DNA from: Gammaproteobacteria bacterium
GTDB taxonomy: Bacteria; Pseudomonadota; Gammaproteobacteria; GCA-001735895
Assembly (NCBI GenBank): GCA_024224415.1
Contig: JAAENK010000062.1
Span: 1-41,439 of the forward strand
Direction of reading: 5' to 3'
Length of the DNA stretch: 41,439 nt
Part shown: positions 28,448-37,383 of the stretch, piece after piece
Layout: each line of letters opens with the position of its first letter
Position numbering within the stretch: position 1 is the stretch's first letter
The notes under the pieces: generated by a model
The model's database searches: none
What the model saw: the letters and a program-made list of their open reading frames with translations, nothing else
Told to the model about the DNA's origin: nothing
Position numbers and translations under genes: made by a program

Positions 28448-29727
28448 CTATTGTCGTTGTAGACAACCTCTCCAGATATAATAGTGGTCTGGACACGACC
28501 TTTGAGATCCCAGCCTTCGAACGCAGTGTTCTTACCCTGCGACACAAACTCATTGCCGTGGCAAACATAATACGCATCCGGATCTACTATTGCGATGTCG
28601 GCCAATTCTGCAGCCTCCAGTTTACCTGCCGGTAGTCCAATGATCTGTGCCGGGTTGACGCTAACTCGCGCAATGATATCGGCCAATGGCAATAACTCCT
28701 CTTCCACAAGTCGTAGCGCCAGGGGTAATAGTGTATCGAGACCGCTGATGCCTGGTTCCGCCGATGGGAAAGGACGGAGTTTGGCGTCGGTTTCATGAGG
28801 TTGGTGATCCGAGCACAGGCAGTCGATAGTGCCATCTGCAACGCCCTCGCGCAGGGCTGCTTTGTCGTATTGACTGCGTAACGGCGGCAACGTCAGTTTG
28901 CTGCTATCGAAGTTGCCGATGTCCTGATCGGTTAAAAATAGCTGATGTATCGCGCAATCAGCAGTTATCGGTAATCCTTTAGCTTTGGCGCGGCGTACCA
29001 TATCCACAGAGCGTGCACAGGATAGCTGGCCAAAATGAGTGCGAGCACCTGTTTGAGCCACCAATTCTATATCTTTCGCCAGTGCTGCGGTTTCTGCTGC
29101 TTCAGGGATTGCGGGTAAGCCGAGGCGAGTTGCAATTGCACCTTCATGCGCGCAGCCATGTCCCTGTAAATCGTGATCAATCGGTTGAATGATGACCAGC
29201 ATGTCTTCTCCAGCTGCATAGTCCATGGCTCGCCGCTGCACCAGGTTACTTGCAAGTGGTCTGGTGGCATTGCTGATTGCAACACAACCATTGGCCTTAA
29301 GACTGGCCACATTGCTCAACTGTTCACCACCAAGTTCTCGTGTCAATGCAGCGATTGGATACACACGTGCGCTGTGACCAAATGTTGCATTACGGTGGTG
29401 GATAAGTTCAACAGTAGCCGAGTTATCGATTACCGGCTGGGTGTCGGGTGGCAGGCATAAACTGGTGATGCCATTCTTGATCGCGGCAGCGGTTTCGCTG
29501 GCAATATTGGCCTTTTGAGGTTGGCCGGGGTCACGTAACCTTGCCTGAATATCGACCAGTCCGGGCAAAACCCAGTGACCTTTGGCATCGATAGTTTGCT
29601 CTGCGTTGAAGTTCGCGGGTGGTTTGCCGATGCTAGAAATTTTGTCCTGCACTACATAAATGTCGGATTGCTTTGTGTTGCGGGCGACGGGATCGATCAA
29701 CAGGCCATTTTTTATCAGCAAGCTCAT
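28444..29727 (-). CDS. pyrC': Dihydroorotase-like protein, probably non-catalytic PyrC'
   Basis: [28 protein letters not shown] has QAR where active dihydroorotases carry HxH; directly downstream of pyrB. Confidence 0.88.
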   Translation of the reverse strand: MSLLIKNGLLIDPVARNTKQSDIYVVQDKISSIGKPPANFNAEQTIDAKGHWVLPGLVDIQARLRDPGQPQKANIASETAAAIKNGITSLCLPPDTQPVIDNSATVELIHHRNATFGHSARVYPIAALTRELGGEQLSNVASLKANGCVAISNATRPLASNLVQRRAMDYAAGEDMLVIIQPIDHDLQGHGCAHEGAIATRLGLPAIPEAAETAALAKDIELVAQTGARTHFGQLSCARSVDMVRRAKAKGLPITADCAIHQLFLTDQDIGNFDSSKLTLPPLRSQYDKAALREGVADGTIDCLCSDHQPHETDAKLRPFPSAEPGISGLDTLLPLALRLVEEELLPLADIIARVSVNPAQIIGLPAGKLEAAELADIAIVDPDAYYVCHGNEFVSQGKNTAFEGWDLKGRVQTTIISGEVVYNDNS

Positions 29728-30710
29728 GACTCGTCACCAGTTTGCAGGCCAGATTGGCCGACAATCATCGACATCACCGCCATACGCACCGAGATGCCGA
29801 AACTTACCTGCTGCAATATCACCGACTGGTTGCCATCCATTACACTCGATTCAATTTCGACACCACGATTAGCTGGACCCGGATGCATCACGATGGCATC
29901 GGGTTTTGCCAGATTTAGCCGATCCTGCGACAAGCCATAAAGTCTGAAATACTCTTTTTCGCTTGGCAACAATGCGCCACGCATGCGTTCCTTTTGCAGT
30001 CGCAGCATGATCACCACATCAGCATCTTTTAAGCCCTGGTCGAGGTCTTCGAAAACCTGCACTCCGAGGGATTCGGTATTGACCGGTAGCAATGTGCGTG
30101 GTGCGATGACACGAACTTCCGCCGTATTGAGCAGGTTCAGGGCGTGAATTTGTGAGCGCGCGACGCGTGAATGCAGAATATCACCAACGATAGCGACGCG
30201 TAGTTGGCTAAAATCTTTTTTGTAGTGCCGAATGGTGTACATGTCGAGCATAGCCTGGCTAGGGTGTTCGTGCTGACCATCGCCCGCATTTAAAACACTC
30301 ACACCGGGACCAACATGCTGCGCGAAAAAGTAGGCACTGCCACTATCCCGATGGCGGATCACAAACATGTCGATTTGCATGGCTTCCAGGTTTTGTAGAG
30401 TGTCGAGTAGCGACTCGCCTTTGGTGGTTGCCGAAGTGCTGACGTTAAGGCTGAGAATGTCCGCCGAAAGACGTTGCTCGGCGAGTTCAAATGTCGAACG
30501 TGTGCGGGTGCTCGATTCAAAAAAGAGGTTGGCCACTGTTTTACCGCGTAATATCGGCACTTTCTTAACATTGCGTTCGGACACCGAAGTGAAAGATTCA
30601 GCCGTATCGAGAATCTCAGTTAGAATCGACTGGTTAAGCCCTTCAATGCTGAGGAAGTGTAGCAGTTTGCCATTATCATCAAGTTGGATGTTGTCAGCTG
30701 GCATGGTCAC
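29724..30710 (-). CDS. pyrB: Aspartate carbamoyltransferase catalytic subunit
   Basis: [58 protein letters not shown]. Confidence 0.97.
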   Translation of the reverse strand: MTMPADNIQLDDNGKLLHFLSIEGLNQSILTEILDTAESFTSVSERNVKKVPILRGKTVANLFFESSTRTRSTFELAEQRLSADILSLNVSTSATTKGESLLDTLQNLEAMQIDMFVIRHRDSGSAYFFAQHVGPGVSVLNAGDGQHEHPSQAMLDMYTIRHYKKDFSQLRVAIVGDILHSRVARSQIHALNLLNTAEVRVIAPRTLLPVNTESLGVQVFEDLDQGLKDADVVIMLRLQKERMRGALLPSEKEYFRLYGLSQDRLNLAKPDAIVMHPGPANRGVEIESSVMDGNQSVILQQVSFGISVRMAVMSMIVGQSGLQTGDES

Positions 30711-31215
30711 CTGTTGATTGCAGGGTTAGTTTAAGCAGTTGCGGGCCCTCCAGCTTGATATGATCGTCAGGGTTTATTTCAACCGTTTCAGCAACAATAT
30801 CAGCCTGGATCGGGATCTCGCGTTCCCCACGATCGATTAAAATGACCAGTATGATGCGTCGTGGTCGACCATAGTCGAAGATTTCATTCATCGCCGCGCG
30901 TACAGTGCGTCCAGAATAGAGTACATCATCGACAAGAATAATAGTTTTATCATCAATATCAGTTGGTAGGCTAGAAGGCTTGACCGTCGGATGTAGGCCA
31001 ATCTTGGTAAAGTCATCGCGGTAGAAAGAAATATTCAACCGACCCAGCTCAGTGTCGGGTTGGATCGCCTCGTGTATAGATCTTGCTATCCAGTAACCTC
31101 CGGTTTCTATGCCGACGATGATGGGTTGTTCTGAAATTGGGAGACTGGAATTAAAATAAGGTTTTAGTGCCTGGGTGAGCTTATCGATTAATATTTCGAC
31201 GGACGGTAACGACAC
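30694..31215 (-). CDS. pyrR: Bifunctional pyr operon regulator/uracil phosphoribosyltransferase
   Basis: [65 protein letters not shown]. Confidence 0.95.
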   Translation of the reverse strand: MSLPSVEILIDKLTQALKPYFNSSLPISEQPIIVGIETGGYWIARSIHEAIQPDTELGRLNISFYRDDFTKIGLHPTVKPSSLPTDIDDKTIILVDDVLYSGRTVRAAMNEIFDYGRPRRIILVILIDRGEREIPIQADIVAETVEINPDDHIKLEGPQLLKLTLQSTGDHAS

Positions 31216-31414
31216 AAATCTTCCAAGGGTTATTATGCGAACGCTTTATAACATAATTTCTGGCTGCATTCGATAAGCGGTGGTAATTATCTCGCAGAAA
31301 AAGTAGATTTTTGACGCCACCAAAAATTCCAATGCGAGCAAGCACGAAGACATTGGTGGATGATGTTCTGCAACATAGCGCCACTCTTTTGTAATAATCG
31401 ATATAAATCCTGTG

Positions 31415-31447
31415 ATGTTATAAAGTTGTGAACATTTTGTGATCGTG
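31415..31447 (+). promoter_or_regulatory. Three tandem 11-nt repeats upstream of the Met-rich gene (putative response-regulator site)
   Basis: ATGTTATAAAG / TTGTGAACATT / TTGTGATCGTG, contiguous 11-mers sharing xTGTKA; end 17 nt before TTTAAT at 31465-31470; in register with the msrAB upstream array. Confidence 0.6.
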
Positions 31448-31478
31448 GAGTGATTCACCACGGGTTTAATAGCGTTTC

Positions 31479-31500
31479 CAGTTTGGTCAGTGGCCAACTG
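31479..31500 (+). promoter_or_regulatory. Predicted 5'-leader stem-loop of the Met-rich transcript
   Basis: CAGTTTGGTC-AGT-GGCCAACTG pairs as 9 bp with a single-T bulge and one G-U pair, just downstream of the predicted transcription start. Confidence 0.45.
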
Positions 31501-31532
31501 GATGCTTCAATTAAACTAAACACAGGTACCCA

Positions 31533-31784
31533 ATGATGAAAACCAGCAAACTTATTAGCTTTGCCTTGATGGCATTATTAACACTTGGCGCAGGTGCAAC
31601 TATGGCGGCGCCCGACGAATCTGAAGAAATGCAGAAAATGGATGAAATGAACAAGGAAAGTATGGAGAACACGGACTGCATGAAAACCAAAGAGATGGAC
31701 AAGATGGATGGTGAGATGAAAGGAGAAACGATGGACAACATGGATGGCATGCAAGAAGACTGTATGCAAAAAATGGATGGTTAG
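31533..31784 (+). CDS. Small exported Met-rich acidic peptide (MrpX-like or metal-binding candidate)
   Basis: Signal peptide MMKTSKLISFALMALLTLGAGATMA, then a 58-aa predicted mature region with 13 Met and 2 Cys: APDESEEMQKMDEMNKESMENTDCMKTKEMDKMDGEMKGETMDNMDGMQEDCMQKMDG. Confidence 0.8.
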   Translation: MMKTSKLISFALMALLTLGAGATMAAPDESEEMQKMDEMNKESMENTDCMKTKEMDKMDGEMKGETMDNMDGMQEDCMQKMDG

Positions 31785-31906
31785 ATGGAGAAAAATATAT
31801 AAAGAAAACGTAGATTGATAGTTGATATGGCGCTATTTTGTGCTGCAGATTGCCCTCTGAGCGGTTACGCTTGGAGGGTTACCCGTTTAGAGTTACTAGT
31901 TTTTGT

Positions 31907-32611
31907 GTGAATCGTAAAATACTTATCATCGAAGACGACCCGGATATCGCGCAATTAATCACTATGCACGTGATGGAGGCGGGGTATGAGGCGTTGCACG
32001 TCAATAGTGGTGAACAAAGCCTCGAGGAATTCGAAAAATCGCTCCCTGATTTACTGGTGCTGGACCTTATGCTGCCGGGTATTGACGGTTTGGAGGTGTG
32101 CAAGCGTGTTCGTAAAAAGAATGAGCATATTCCGATATTGATGCTAACTGCAAAATCAACCGAACTGGACCGCGTTCTGGGTCTGGAACTGGGTGCAGAT
32201 GACTACCTGACCAAACCGTTTAGCGTAGTTGAGCTGGTGGCGCGCATCAAGGCGCTTTTGCGACGGGTTGATGCATTGGGCGTATTACCTGCATCGGAAC
32301 AATCGCCGACAGTCTTGAAATTCCACAATCTTACGATTGATACCGGGCGGCATAAAGTAGAGACGACTGAAGGCGTTATTGAATTGACCGCACGCGAGTT
32401 TGATTTACTATTGTATCTCGCTTCTTCCCCCGGGCATGTGTTCAGTCGTGCGCAGCTGCTGGATGCAGTATGGGGTTATAATCACGACGGTTATGAGCAT
32501 ACGGTTAATACGCATATAAACCGCCTGCGCATTAAAATTGAAGTGGATCCTGCCAAACCGGAATACGTGCAAACTGTTTGGGGTGTAGGGTATAAATTCG
32601 GTGACTCGTGA
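31907..32611 (+). CDS. OmpR/PhoB-family response regulator
   Basis: From GTG at 31907: VNRKILIIEDDPDIAQLITMHVMEAGY...LLVLDLMLPGIDGLEV...YLTKPF, C-term winged helix DAVWGYNHDGYEHTVNTHINRLRIKIE...VWGVGYKF; the listed 31838 start adds non-homologous N-terminus. Confidence 0.93.
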   Translation: MNRKILIIEDDPDIAQLITMHVMEAGYEALHVNSGEQSLEEFEKSLPDLLVLDLMLPGIDGLEVCKRVRKKNEHIPILMLTAKSTELDRVLGLELGADDYLTKPFSVVELVARIKALLRRVDALGVLPASEQSPTVLKFHNLTIDTGRHKVETTEGVIELTAREFDLLLYLASSPGHVFSRAQLLDAVWGYNHDGYEHTVNTHINRLRIKIEVDPAKPEYVQTVWGVGYKFGDS

Positions 32612-34071
32612 ACGGATTTAAGTCTCTTTATACGCGACTGGCCTTTGGCCTGATCCTTTTGCTGTTTGTTATTGGTGTTTTATATACCGCTCTAAATACC
32701 ATTGCGACACAGAGATTTGTCGCGCAGCTTAACCAGGATTTACACCGGACACTGGCACAGAATCTGGTAGCGGATAAAAACCTGGTCGCGCAGGGCAAAA
32801 TCGATGAAGCCGCACTTAAGAAAACCTTTCAGCAATACATGGTGGTGAATCCAAGTATTGAAATATACCTGCTTGATCTTGAGGGTAAATTGCTTTCGTA
32901 CTCAGCTGATCCTGATGTGGTGATGCGTAGCCGTGTTAGCCTTGAGCCAATCAAGGCCTTTTTAAGCGGAGTAGAGAAATATCCCCTGGGTGATGATCCA
33001 CGTAGCCATGATAAACAAAAATCGTTTTCAGTAACCGAAGTACCCTCGGGCTCTGCACCGGAAGGTTATTTGTACGTAGTGTTACGTGGCGAACAGTACG
33101 ACGCACTGGAATCAATGGCGTTTCAGGGTTTCTGGGCGCTTGCCGGCTTGTGGTCAATGGCACTCAGCCTGTGCGTTGGCTTACTCGCTGGCCTGGCAAT
33201 ATTCTACTGGCTGACAAAGCGGCTGCGGCGGGTATCACGCCGTATTGAAGTTTTCAGTGAGAGTGATTTCAAATCGTGGTCGGCCTCAGAAATTTCCGAC
33301 AGTAGCGAGGATGAGATTGCTCAGATAGAACAGATCTTTGAGCAGATGGCAGCTCGAATTCAAAGCCAGCTTGCGGCCCTGATAGATAAGGATAAGCAGC
33401 GACGCCAACTGGTAGCGCAGGTGTCACACGATTTGCGTACCCCGCTGGCCTCCATGTTGGGCTATATCGAGTCACTAAAAATAAAGCGCAATAAACTCTC
33501 AGCGAAAGAACAGGAAAAGTTTCTTGAAGTTGCGTATCGGCAGGGAAGACGCCTCGGTCACATGGTTGACAGTTTATTTGAACTCTCCAGTCTTGAGGCC
33601 AAAGAGATCAAACCGCAACTCGAACCCTTTGTGCCGCTGGAACTGTTGTTCGATATTCGCCAGAAATATGCTATTCGCCTCCGCGAGGCGGGTTTGTCAC
33701 TTGAGATCGAGTTTGATCAGCAGGGTGCATTTGCAATGGGTGATGTGTCGCTGTTTGAGCGCGTGCTGGATAACCTCATCGAAAACGCAATGGTTCACGC
33801 CGCAACCTCAAGTCAGATTATGTTGCGTATTGAGAGTAGTGCAGAGAGTATCGGTGTTTCGGTAAGTAACCAGGGTGAACTTATAAATGAAAAAGAGCTA
33901 AGTTCTTTGTTTGATCCTTTCTATCGGGCTGATTCGCAATCGGTTGACAGGCGCCACGCTGGACTTGGCCTGGCAATATCCAGGCAAATTATGGAAAGCC
34001 TGGAGGGCTCGATTCTAGCCAGCAACACGGTCGACGGAGTGATCTTTACGGTCTATTTGCCTATAGCCTGA
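32608..34071 (+). CDS. Sensor histidine kinase, membrane-bound with periplasmic sensor domain
   Basis: TM1 LAFGLILLLFVIGVLYTAL, periplasmic domain, TM2 LWSMALSLCVGLLAGLAIFYWL; QVSHDLRTPLASMLGYIE H-box; VLDNLIENAMVHA N-box; RRHAGLGLAISRQIM G-box; overlaps RR by 4 nt. Confidence 0.94.
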   Translation: MNGFKSLYTRLAFGLILLLFVIGVLYTALNTIATQRFVAQLNQDLHRTLAQNLVADKNLVAQGKIDEAALKKTFQQYMVVNPSIEIYLLDLEGKLLSYSADPDVVMRSRVSLEPIKAFLSGVEKYPLGDDPRSHDKQKSFSVTEVPSGSAPEGYLYVVLRGEQYDALESMAFQGFWALAGLWSMALSLCVGLLAGLAIFYWLTKRLRRVSRRIEVFSESDFKSWSASEISDSSEDEIAQIEQIFEQMAARIQSQLAALIDKDKQRRQLVAQVSHDLRTPLASMLGYIESLKIKRNKLSAKEQEKFLEVAYRQGRRLGHMVDSLFELSSLEAKEIKPQLEPFVPLELLFDIRQKYAIRLREAGLSLEIEFDQQGAFAMGDVSLFERVLDNLIENAMVHAATSSQIMLRIESSAESIGVSVSNQGELINEKELSSLFDPFYRADSQSVDRRHAGLGLAISRQIMESLEGSILASNTVDGVIFTVYLPIA

Positions 34072-34115
34072 GTCCAGCAATACTTGTCACCGCAAAAGCA
34101 GAGAGCGTGGGGGAA

Positions 34116-34159
34116 TTGTTATAGATTTGTTAAGACTTCGTGAAAGTTCTGTCATGTGC
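34116..34159 (+). promoter_or_regulatory. Tandem 11-nt repeats upstream of msrAB (putative response-regulator site)
   Basis: TTGTTATAGAT / TTGTTAAGACT / TCGTGAAAGTT / CTGTCATGTGC; third repeat ends at 34148, 17 nt before TATTAT at 34166-34171. Confidence 0.6.
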
Positions 34160-34199
34160 CCAGTTTATTATTACTTACTCACTATGATGGGAACTTGAT

Positions 34200-35357
34200 A
34201 TGAACAGGAAAACACGAAATACCATTAGCTTTATTAGCGTAATGTTGGTCGCGGGATTGGCATTTATGCGGCTCAATGCCGAGCAAGTGCCGACAATGGA
34301 AGCAATGCAGGATGATAAGGGCCTGGCAGTTGCCACCTTTGCCGGTGGCTGCTTCTGGTGTATCGAATCCGGATTTGAGAAACTGCCAGGTGTTGATGAT
34401 GCGGTCTCAGGTTACACCGCCGGAGAGCTTGAGAATCCTACGTATAAGCAGGTTTCGCGTGGAGGGACGGGCCACACCGAAGCCGTGCAGGTGCATTATG
34501 ACCCGACTGTTATTAGCTATAATGATTTACTGGAAGGGTTTTGGCGCCAGTTCGATCCGACAGATGGCGAAGGCTCATTCGTCGACCGCGGGAGCCAGTA
34601 TCGACCAGGAGTTTATTACAATAATATAGCTGAGAAAAAAGCGGTGGAAGCATCCATCGCCAAATACGAGGCGTCGGGCCAATACGACAAATCCTTTGCG
34701 GTAGAAGTTGCGCCACTGGATGTATTTTATCCGGCTGAAGATTATCATCAGGATTATCATGTAAAAAACCCTATACGTTATAAATATTATCGCTTTGGAT
34801 CGGGGCGTGATCAGTATCTTGAGAAATTCTGGGGAGATGATTTACATTATATGGTTAAAGGCCCGATGAAAGGCGGTGTGGATACTACGAAGAAGATGAA
34901 CGATGATGCAGGCAAGTTATATATTAAACCGAGTGATGAGGTGCTGCGTGTGCAGTTGACAGATTTGCAGTACAAAGTAACCCAAAAAGATGGCACTGAG
35001 CAGCCATTTGCCAACGAATACCACGACAACAAGAAGGCAGGGATCTATGTTGATATTGTTTCCGGTGAACCCTTGTTTTCCTCTCTTGATAAGTTTGATT
35101 CGGGTACTGGATGGCCGAGTTTTAGCCAACCAATCGATGCTCGACATATTGTCACCAAAACAGATTACAAACTATTGTTACCGCGCACTGAAGTTCGTAG
35201 CGCCGGTGCAAATTCACATCTTGGGCACGTGTTCAAGGATGGGCCCGAGCCAACCGGGCTGCGCTATTGCCTGAATTCAGCATCCCTGCGATTTGTTGCC
35301 AAATATGACCTGGTTACTCAGGGTTATGAGCAGTATGAAGCATTGTTCGCACGGTAA
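34200..35357 (+). CDS. msrAB: Exported/membrane-anchored MsrA-MsrB fusion methionine sulfoxide reductase
   Basis: N-term hydrophobic leader [20 protein letters not shown]; Msr[35 protein letters not shown]; Msr[50 protein letters not shown]. Confidence 0.94.
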   Translation: MNRKTRNTISFISVMLVAGLAFMRLNAEQVPTMEAMQDDKGLAVATFAGGCFWCIESGFEKLPGVDDAVSGYTAGELENPTYKQVSRGGTGHTEAVQVHYDPTVISYNDLLEGFWRQFDPTDGEGSFVDRGSQYRPGVYYNNIAEKKAVEASIAKYEASGQYDKSFAVEVAPLDVFYPAEDYHQDYHVKNPIRYKYYRFGSGRDQYLEKFWGDDLHYMVKGPMKGGVDTTKKMNDDAGKLYIKPSDEVLRVQLTDLQYKVTQKDGTEQPFANEYHDNKKAGIYVDIVSGEPLFSSLDKFDSGTGWPSFSQPIDARHIVTKTDYKLLLPRTEVRSAGANSHLGHVFKDGPEPTGLRYCLNSASLRFVAKYDLVTQGYEQYEALFAR

Positions 35358-35446
35358 TTTTCTATATGGTAAAGACCCTTTTTCAGGGAAGGGCTACCAA
35401 CAATAACTGCCAATAGATAGAAGATTACTTAAATGGAATATAGGGG

Positions 35447-35875
35447 TCACCTGCAATTATGCTCACGTAACCAGGATTCGGTGATCAACATTGCTGCGAT
35501 ACTGTCGATCTCGGGCTTGCTTTTATATTCGGCGCTCTCGATAGCGATGTTATAGGCTTCTCGCGTGGTCAGGCGTTCGTCAACCAGTTCGATATCGATG
35601 TGGTAACGCCCATACAACTGGCGTGCGAATTTTTTCACAGGTTCGGTCATTTCATCGTCAGCACCATCGAGTTGAGTGGGTAGGCCGACGATCAGTTTTT
35701 GAGGTTGCCATTCTTTCAGCAGATTTTCGATGGTTTGCCAGTCTGGCTTTGAATGTTTCGATTTGATTGCGCTTAACGGGCGCGACTGGACAGTTAAGGT
35801 TTGACCGACAGCAACACCGGTCCAGTGAGTACCAAAATCGAAACCGAGTACGGTTTTGATTTCGGCTTCAGGCAT
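35447..35875 (-). CDS. ruvX: Putative pre-16S rRNA nuclease/Holliday junction resolvase RuvX (YqgF)
   Basis: VLGFDFGTHWTGVAVGQTLT, LIVGLPTQLDG, LVDERLTTREAYN. Confidence 0.94.
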   Translation of the reverse strand: MPEAEIKTVLGFDFGTHWTGVAVGQTLTVQSRPLSAIKSKHSKPDWQTIENLLKEWQPQKLIVGLPTQLDGADDEMTEPVKKFARQLYGRYHIDIELVDERLTTREAYNIAIESAEYKSKPEIDSIAAMLITESWLREHNCR

Positions 35876-36434
35876 TTCCGCTAACAGGTGACAGACTGCT
35901 GAGATCGAAACCTAATGTATCGAAGGCCATCTGCCATTTATCGTCGGAATTTTGGTGGAATAACAAGTCGGTGCCCGCCGACGAGGTTAACCAGGAATTT
36001 TCATGTAACTCGGATTCGAGTTGTCCGGAAGCCCAGCCGGAAAATCCGAGTATCACCATATACTCTTTGGGGCCCTCGTCTACCGCGATTGCTTCAAGGA
36101 TATCCATCGAGCTGGTCAAATAGATCCCGGAGGAAACCTCGATGCTCTTTTGCCAGCTTCCGGCGCTGGTGTGTAGTATAAACCCCTGTTCGAGTTTTAC
36201 CGGACCACCGAGGTAAACTGGCTGATTACGAATTTCTTCGTCCTTGCATTCGATATGAAGTTGATCAAATATTTCTTCGAGATTTTGTGTAGTTGGATGG
36301 TTGATCACCAGGCCCATACTGCCGTCTTCGTTGTGTTCGCACATATACACCAGACTCGAAGCAAAAAGCGGGTCTTTTATCGCTGGTGTCGCAATCAGGC
36401 ATTTATTCACCAGGTTGGCGTTTTCCTCAGACAT
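35868..36434 (-). CDS. yqgE: YqgE/AlgH-family protein
   Basis: CLIATPAIKDPLFASSLVYMCEHNEDGSMGLVINHPT, PVYLGGPVKLEQGFILH, LGFSGWASGQLESEL. Confidence 0.95.
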   Translation of the reverse strand: MSEENANLVNKCLIATPAIKDPLFASSLVYMCEHNEDGSMGLVINHPTTQNLEEIFDQLHIECKDEEIRNQPVYLGGPVKLEQGFILHTSAGSWQKSIEVSSGIYLTSSMDILEAIAVDEGPKEYMVILGFSGWASGQLESELHENSWLTSSAGTDLLFHQNSDDKWQMAFDTLGFDLSSLSPVSGNA

Positions 36435-36435
36435 A

Positions 36436-37332
36436 TTAACTTACTCCACTGTCGGTTCTGAATTGATTACTGTTAAAGTCCCAGGTGCGTATTATAACAA
36501 TTTGGTCGGCGTGTTCCTGCATTTCCTGCGGGAATGGTGAGAATGGTTCAGCTAACCGTAAAATGCGCTTGGCAGCTTCATCCAGCAAGCTGCTACCCGA
36601 CGAACGGGTAATGTTGACATCGACTATGTTTCCAGCCGCGTTAAGACGAACACTCATGCGTAAGTGGCCTTCGACCCTCTTTGCGCGAGCTTCTGCCGGA
36701 TAATTGAGATTACCAATATGTTCGATTTTCTGCACCCATGTGGCGAGATATCCGGCTTCAACCACTTTTTTGGTGCTCGCTGTCAGAGTAATGACTTTTG
36801 GTCGCCTGGAGTAGGCTTGCGTCATTTGTCGGATTTCCGCCTGTAGCTTTGCGATTTGACTTTGTCTTTGTTCGGCCTTGTCGCTACGTTTTGATTCATT
36901 TTGCTTTTTATGATCCTTTTTTTGCTGGTTAATGCGATGCTGCGATTCTTGCTGGCTAACAAAATAGAGTTGATTAATGGCTAACTGGTTTTTCTGCAAA
37001 GCTTCACGCGCCTGGTCGGCCATACCACGTTGGTCCAGCGGTGTATTGGCCGAAACCGGTGCACTGGGGCGAGCTTTTTCTTCTGACTCGCCGCCACCAG
37101 TCTGATCTACCTGAGCGAGGAAGTCTGGATTTTCAACCTGCTCCAGACTTCTTGAGTTGGCGAGTATGATTTCCAGGCTGGGTAGAGCGTTTGAATCGGG
37201 TTTACTGCTGCGTGTGAAACCAACACCAAGCACCACTATGGCGTGAAGGGTCAGGGCCAGAAATAATGTGAATCCAAGACGGTCGCTGGCGCTGATGCGG
37301 GGATTACTCGCTGATGATTGGTATTGGGCCAT
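36436..37332 (-). CDS. tonB: TonB-family energy transducer
   Basis: N-terminal TM anchor LGFTLFLALTLHAIVVLGVGF, charged linker, C-term IGNLNYPAEARAKRVEGHLRMSVRLNAAGNIVDVNITRSSGSSLLDEAAKRIL. Confidence 0.9.
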   Translation of the reverse strand: MAQYQSSASNPRISASDRLGFTLFLALTLHAIVVLGVGFTRSSKPDSNALPSLEIILANSRSLEQVENPDFLAQVDQTGGGESEEKARPSAPVSANTPLDQRGMADQAREALQKNQLAINQLYFVSQQESQHRINQQKKDHKKQNESKRSDKAEQRQSQIAKLQAEIRQMTQAYSRRPKVITLTASTKKVVEAGYLATWVQKIEHIGNLNYPAEARAKRVEGHLRMSVRLNAAGNIVDVNITRSSGSSLLDEAAKRILRLAEPFSPFPQEMQEHADQIVIIRTWDFNSNQFRTDSGVS

Positions 37333-37383
37333 TTGGAGGGCTATTTTGCCAAGTTTCTAACGCCTTCACCAGCAATCACATGG

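Noticed and set aside
31578-31769. 63-aa - strand His/Phe-rich ORF antisense to the Met-rich gene
   Set aside because: Its HTVFLHAIHVVHRF composition is the mirror of ATG-rich codons (CAT on the other strand); no start context or family, so a compositional shadow.
31838-31906. Extended N-terminus of the OmpR-type regulator (MCCRLPSERLRLEGYPFRVTSFC)
   Set aside because: Not like any receiver N-terminus; GTG at 31907 starts directly at VNRKILIIEDD.
35366-35395. Possible terminator after msrAB (GACCCTTTTTCAGGGAAGGGCT)
   Set aside because: Only short, imperfect stem and no clear T tract after it; not strong enough to annotate.
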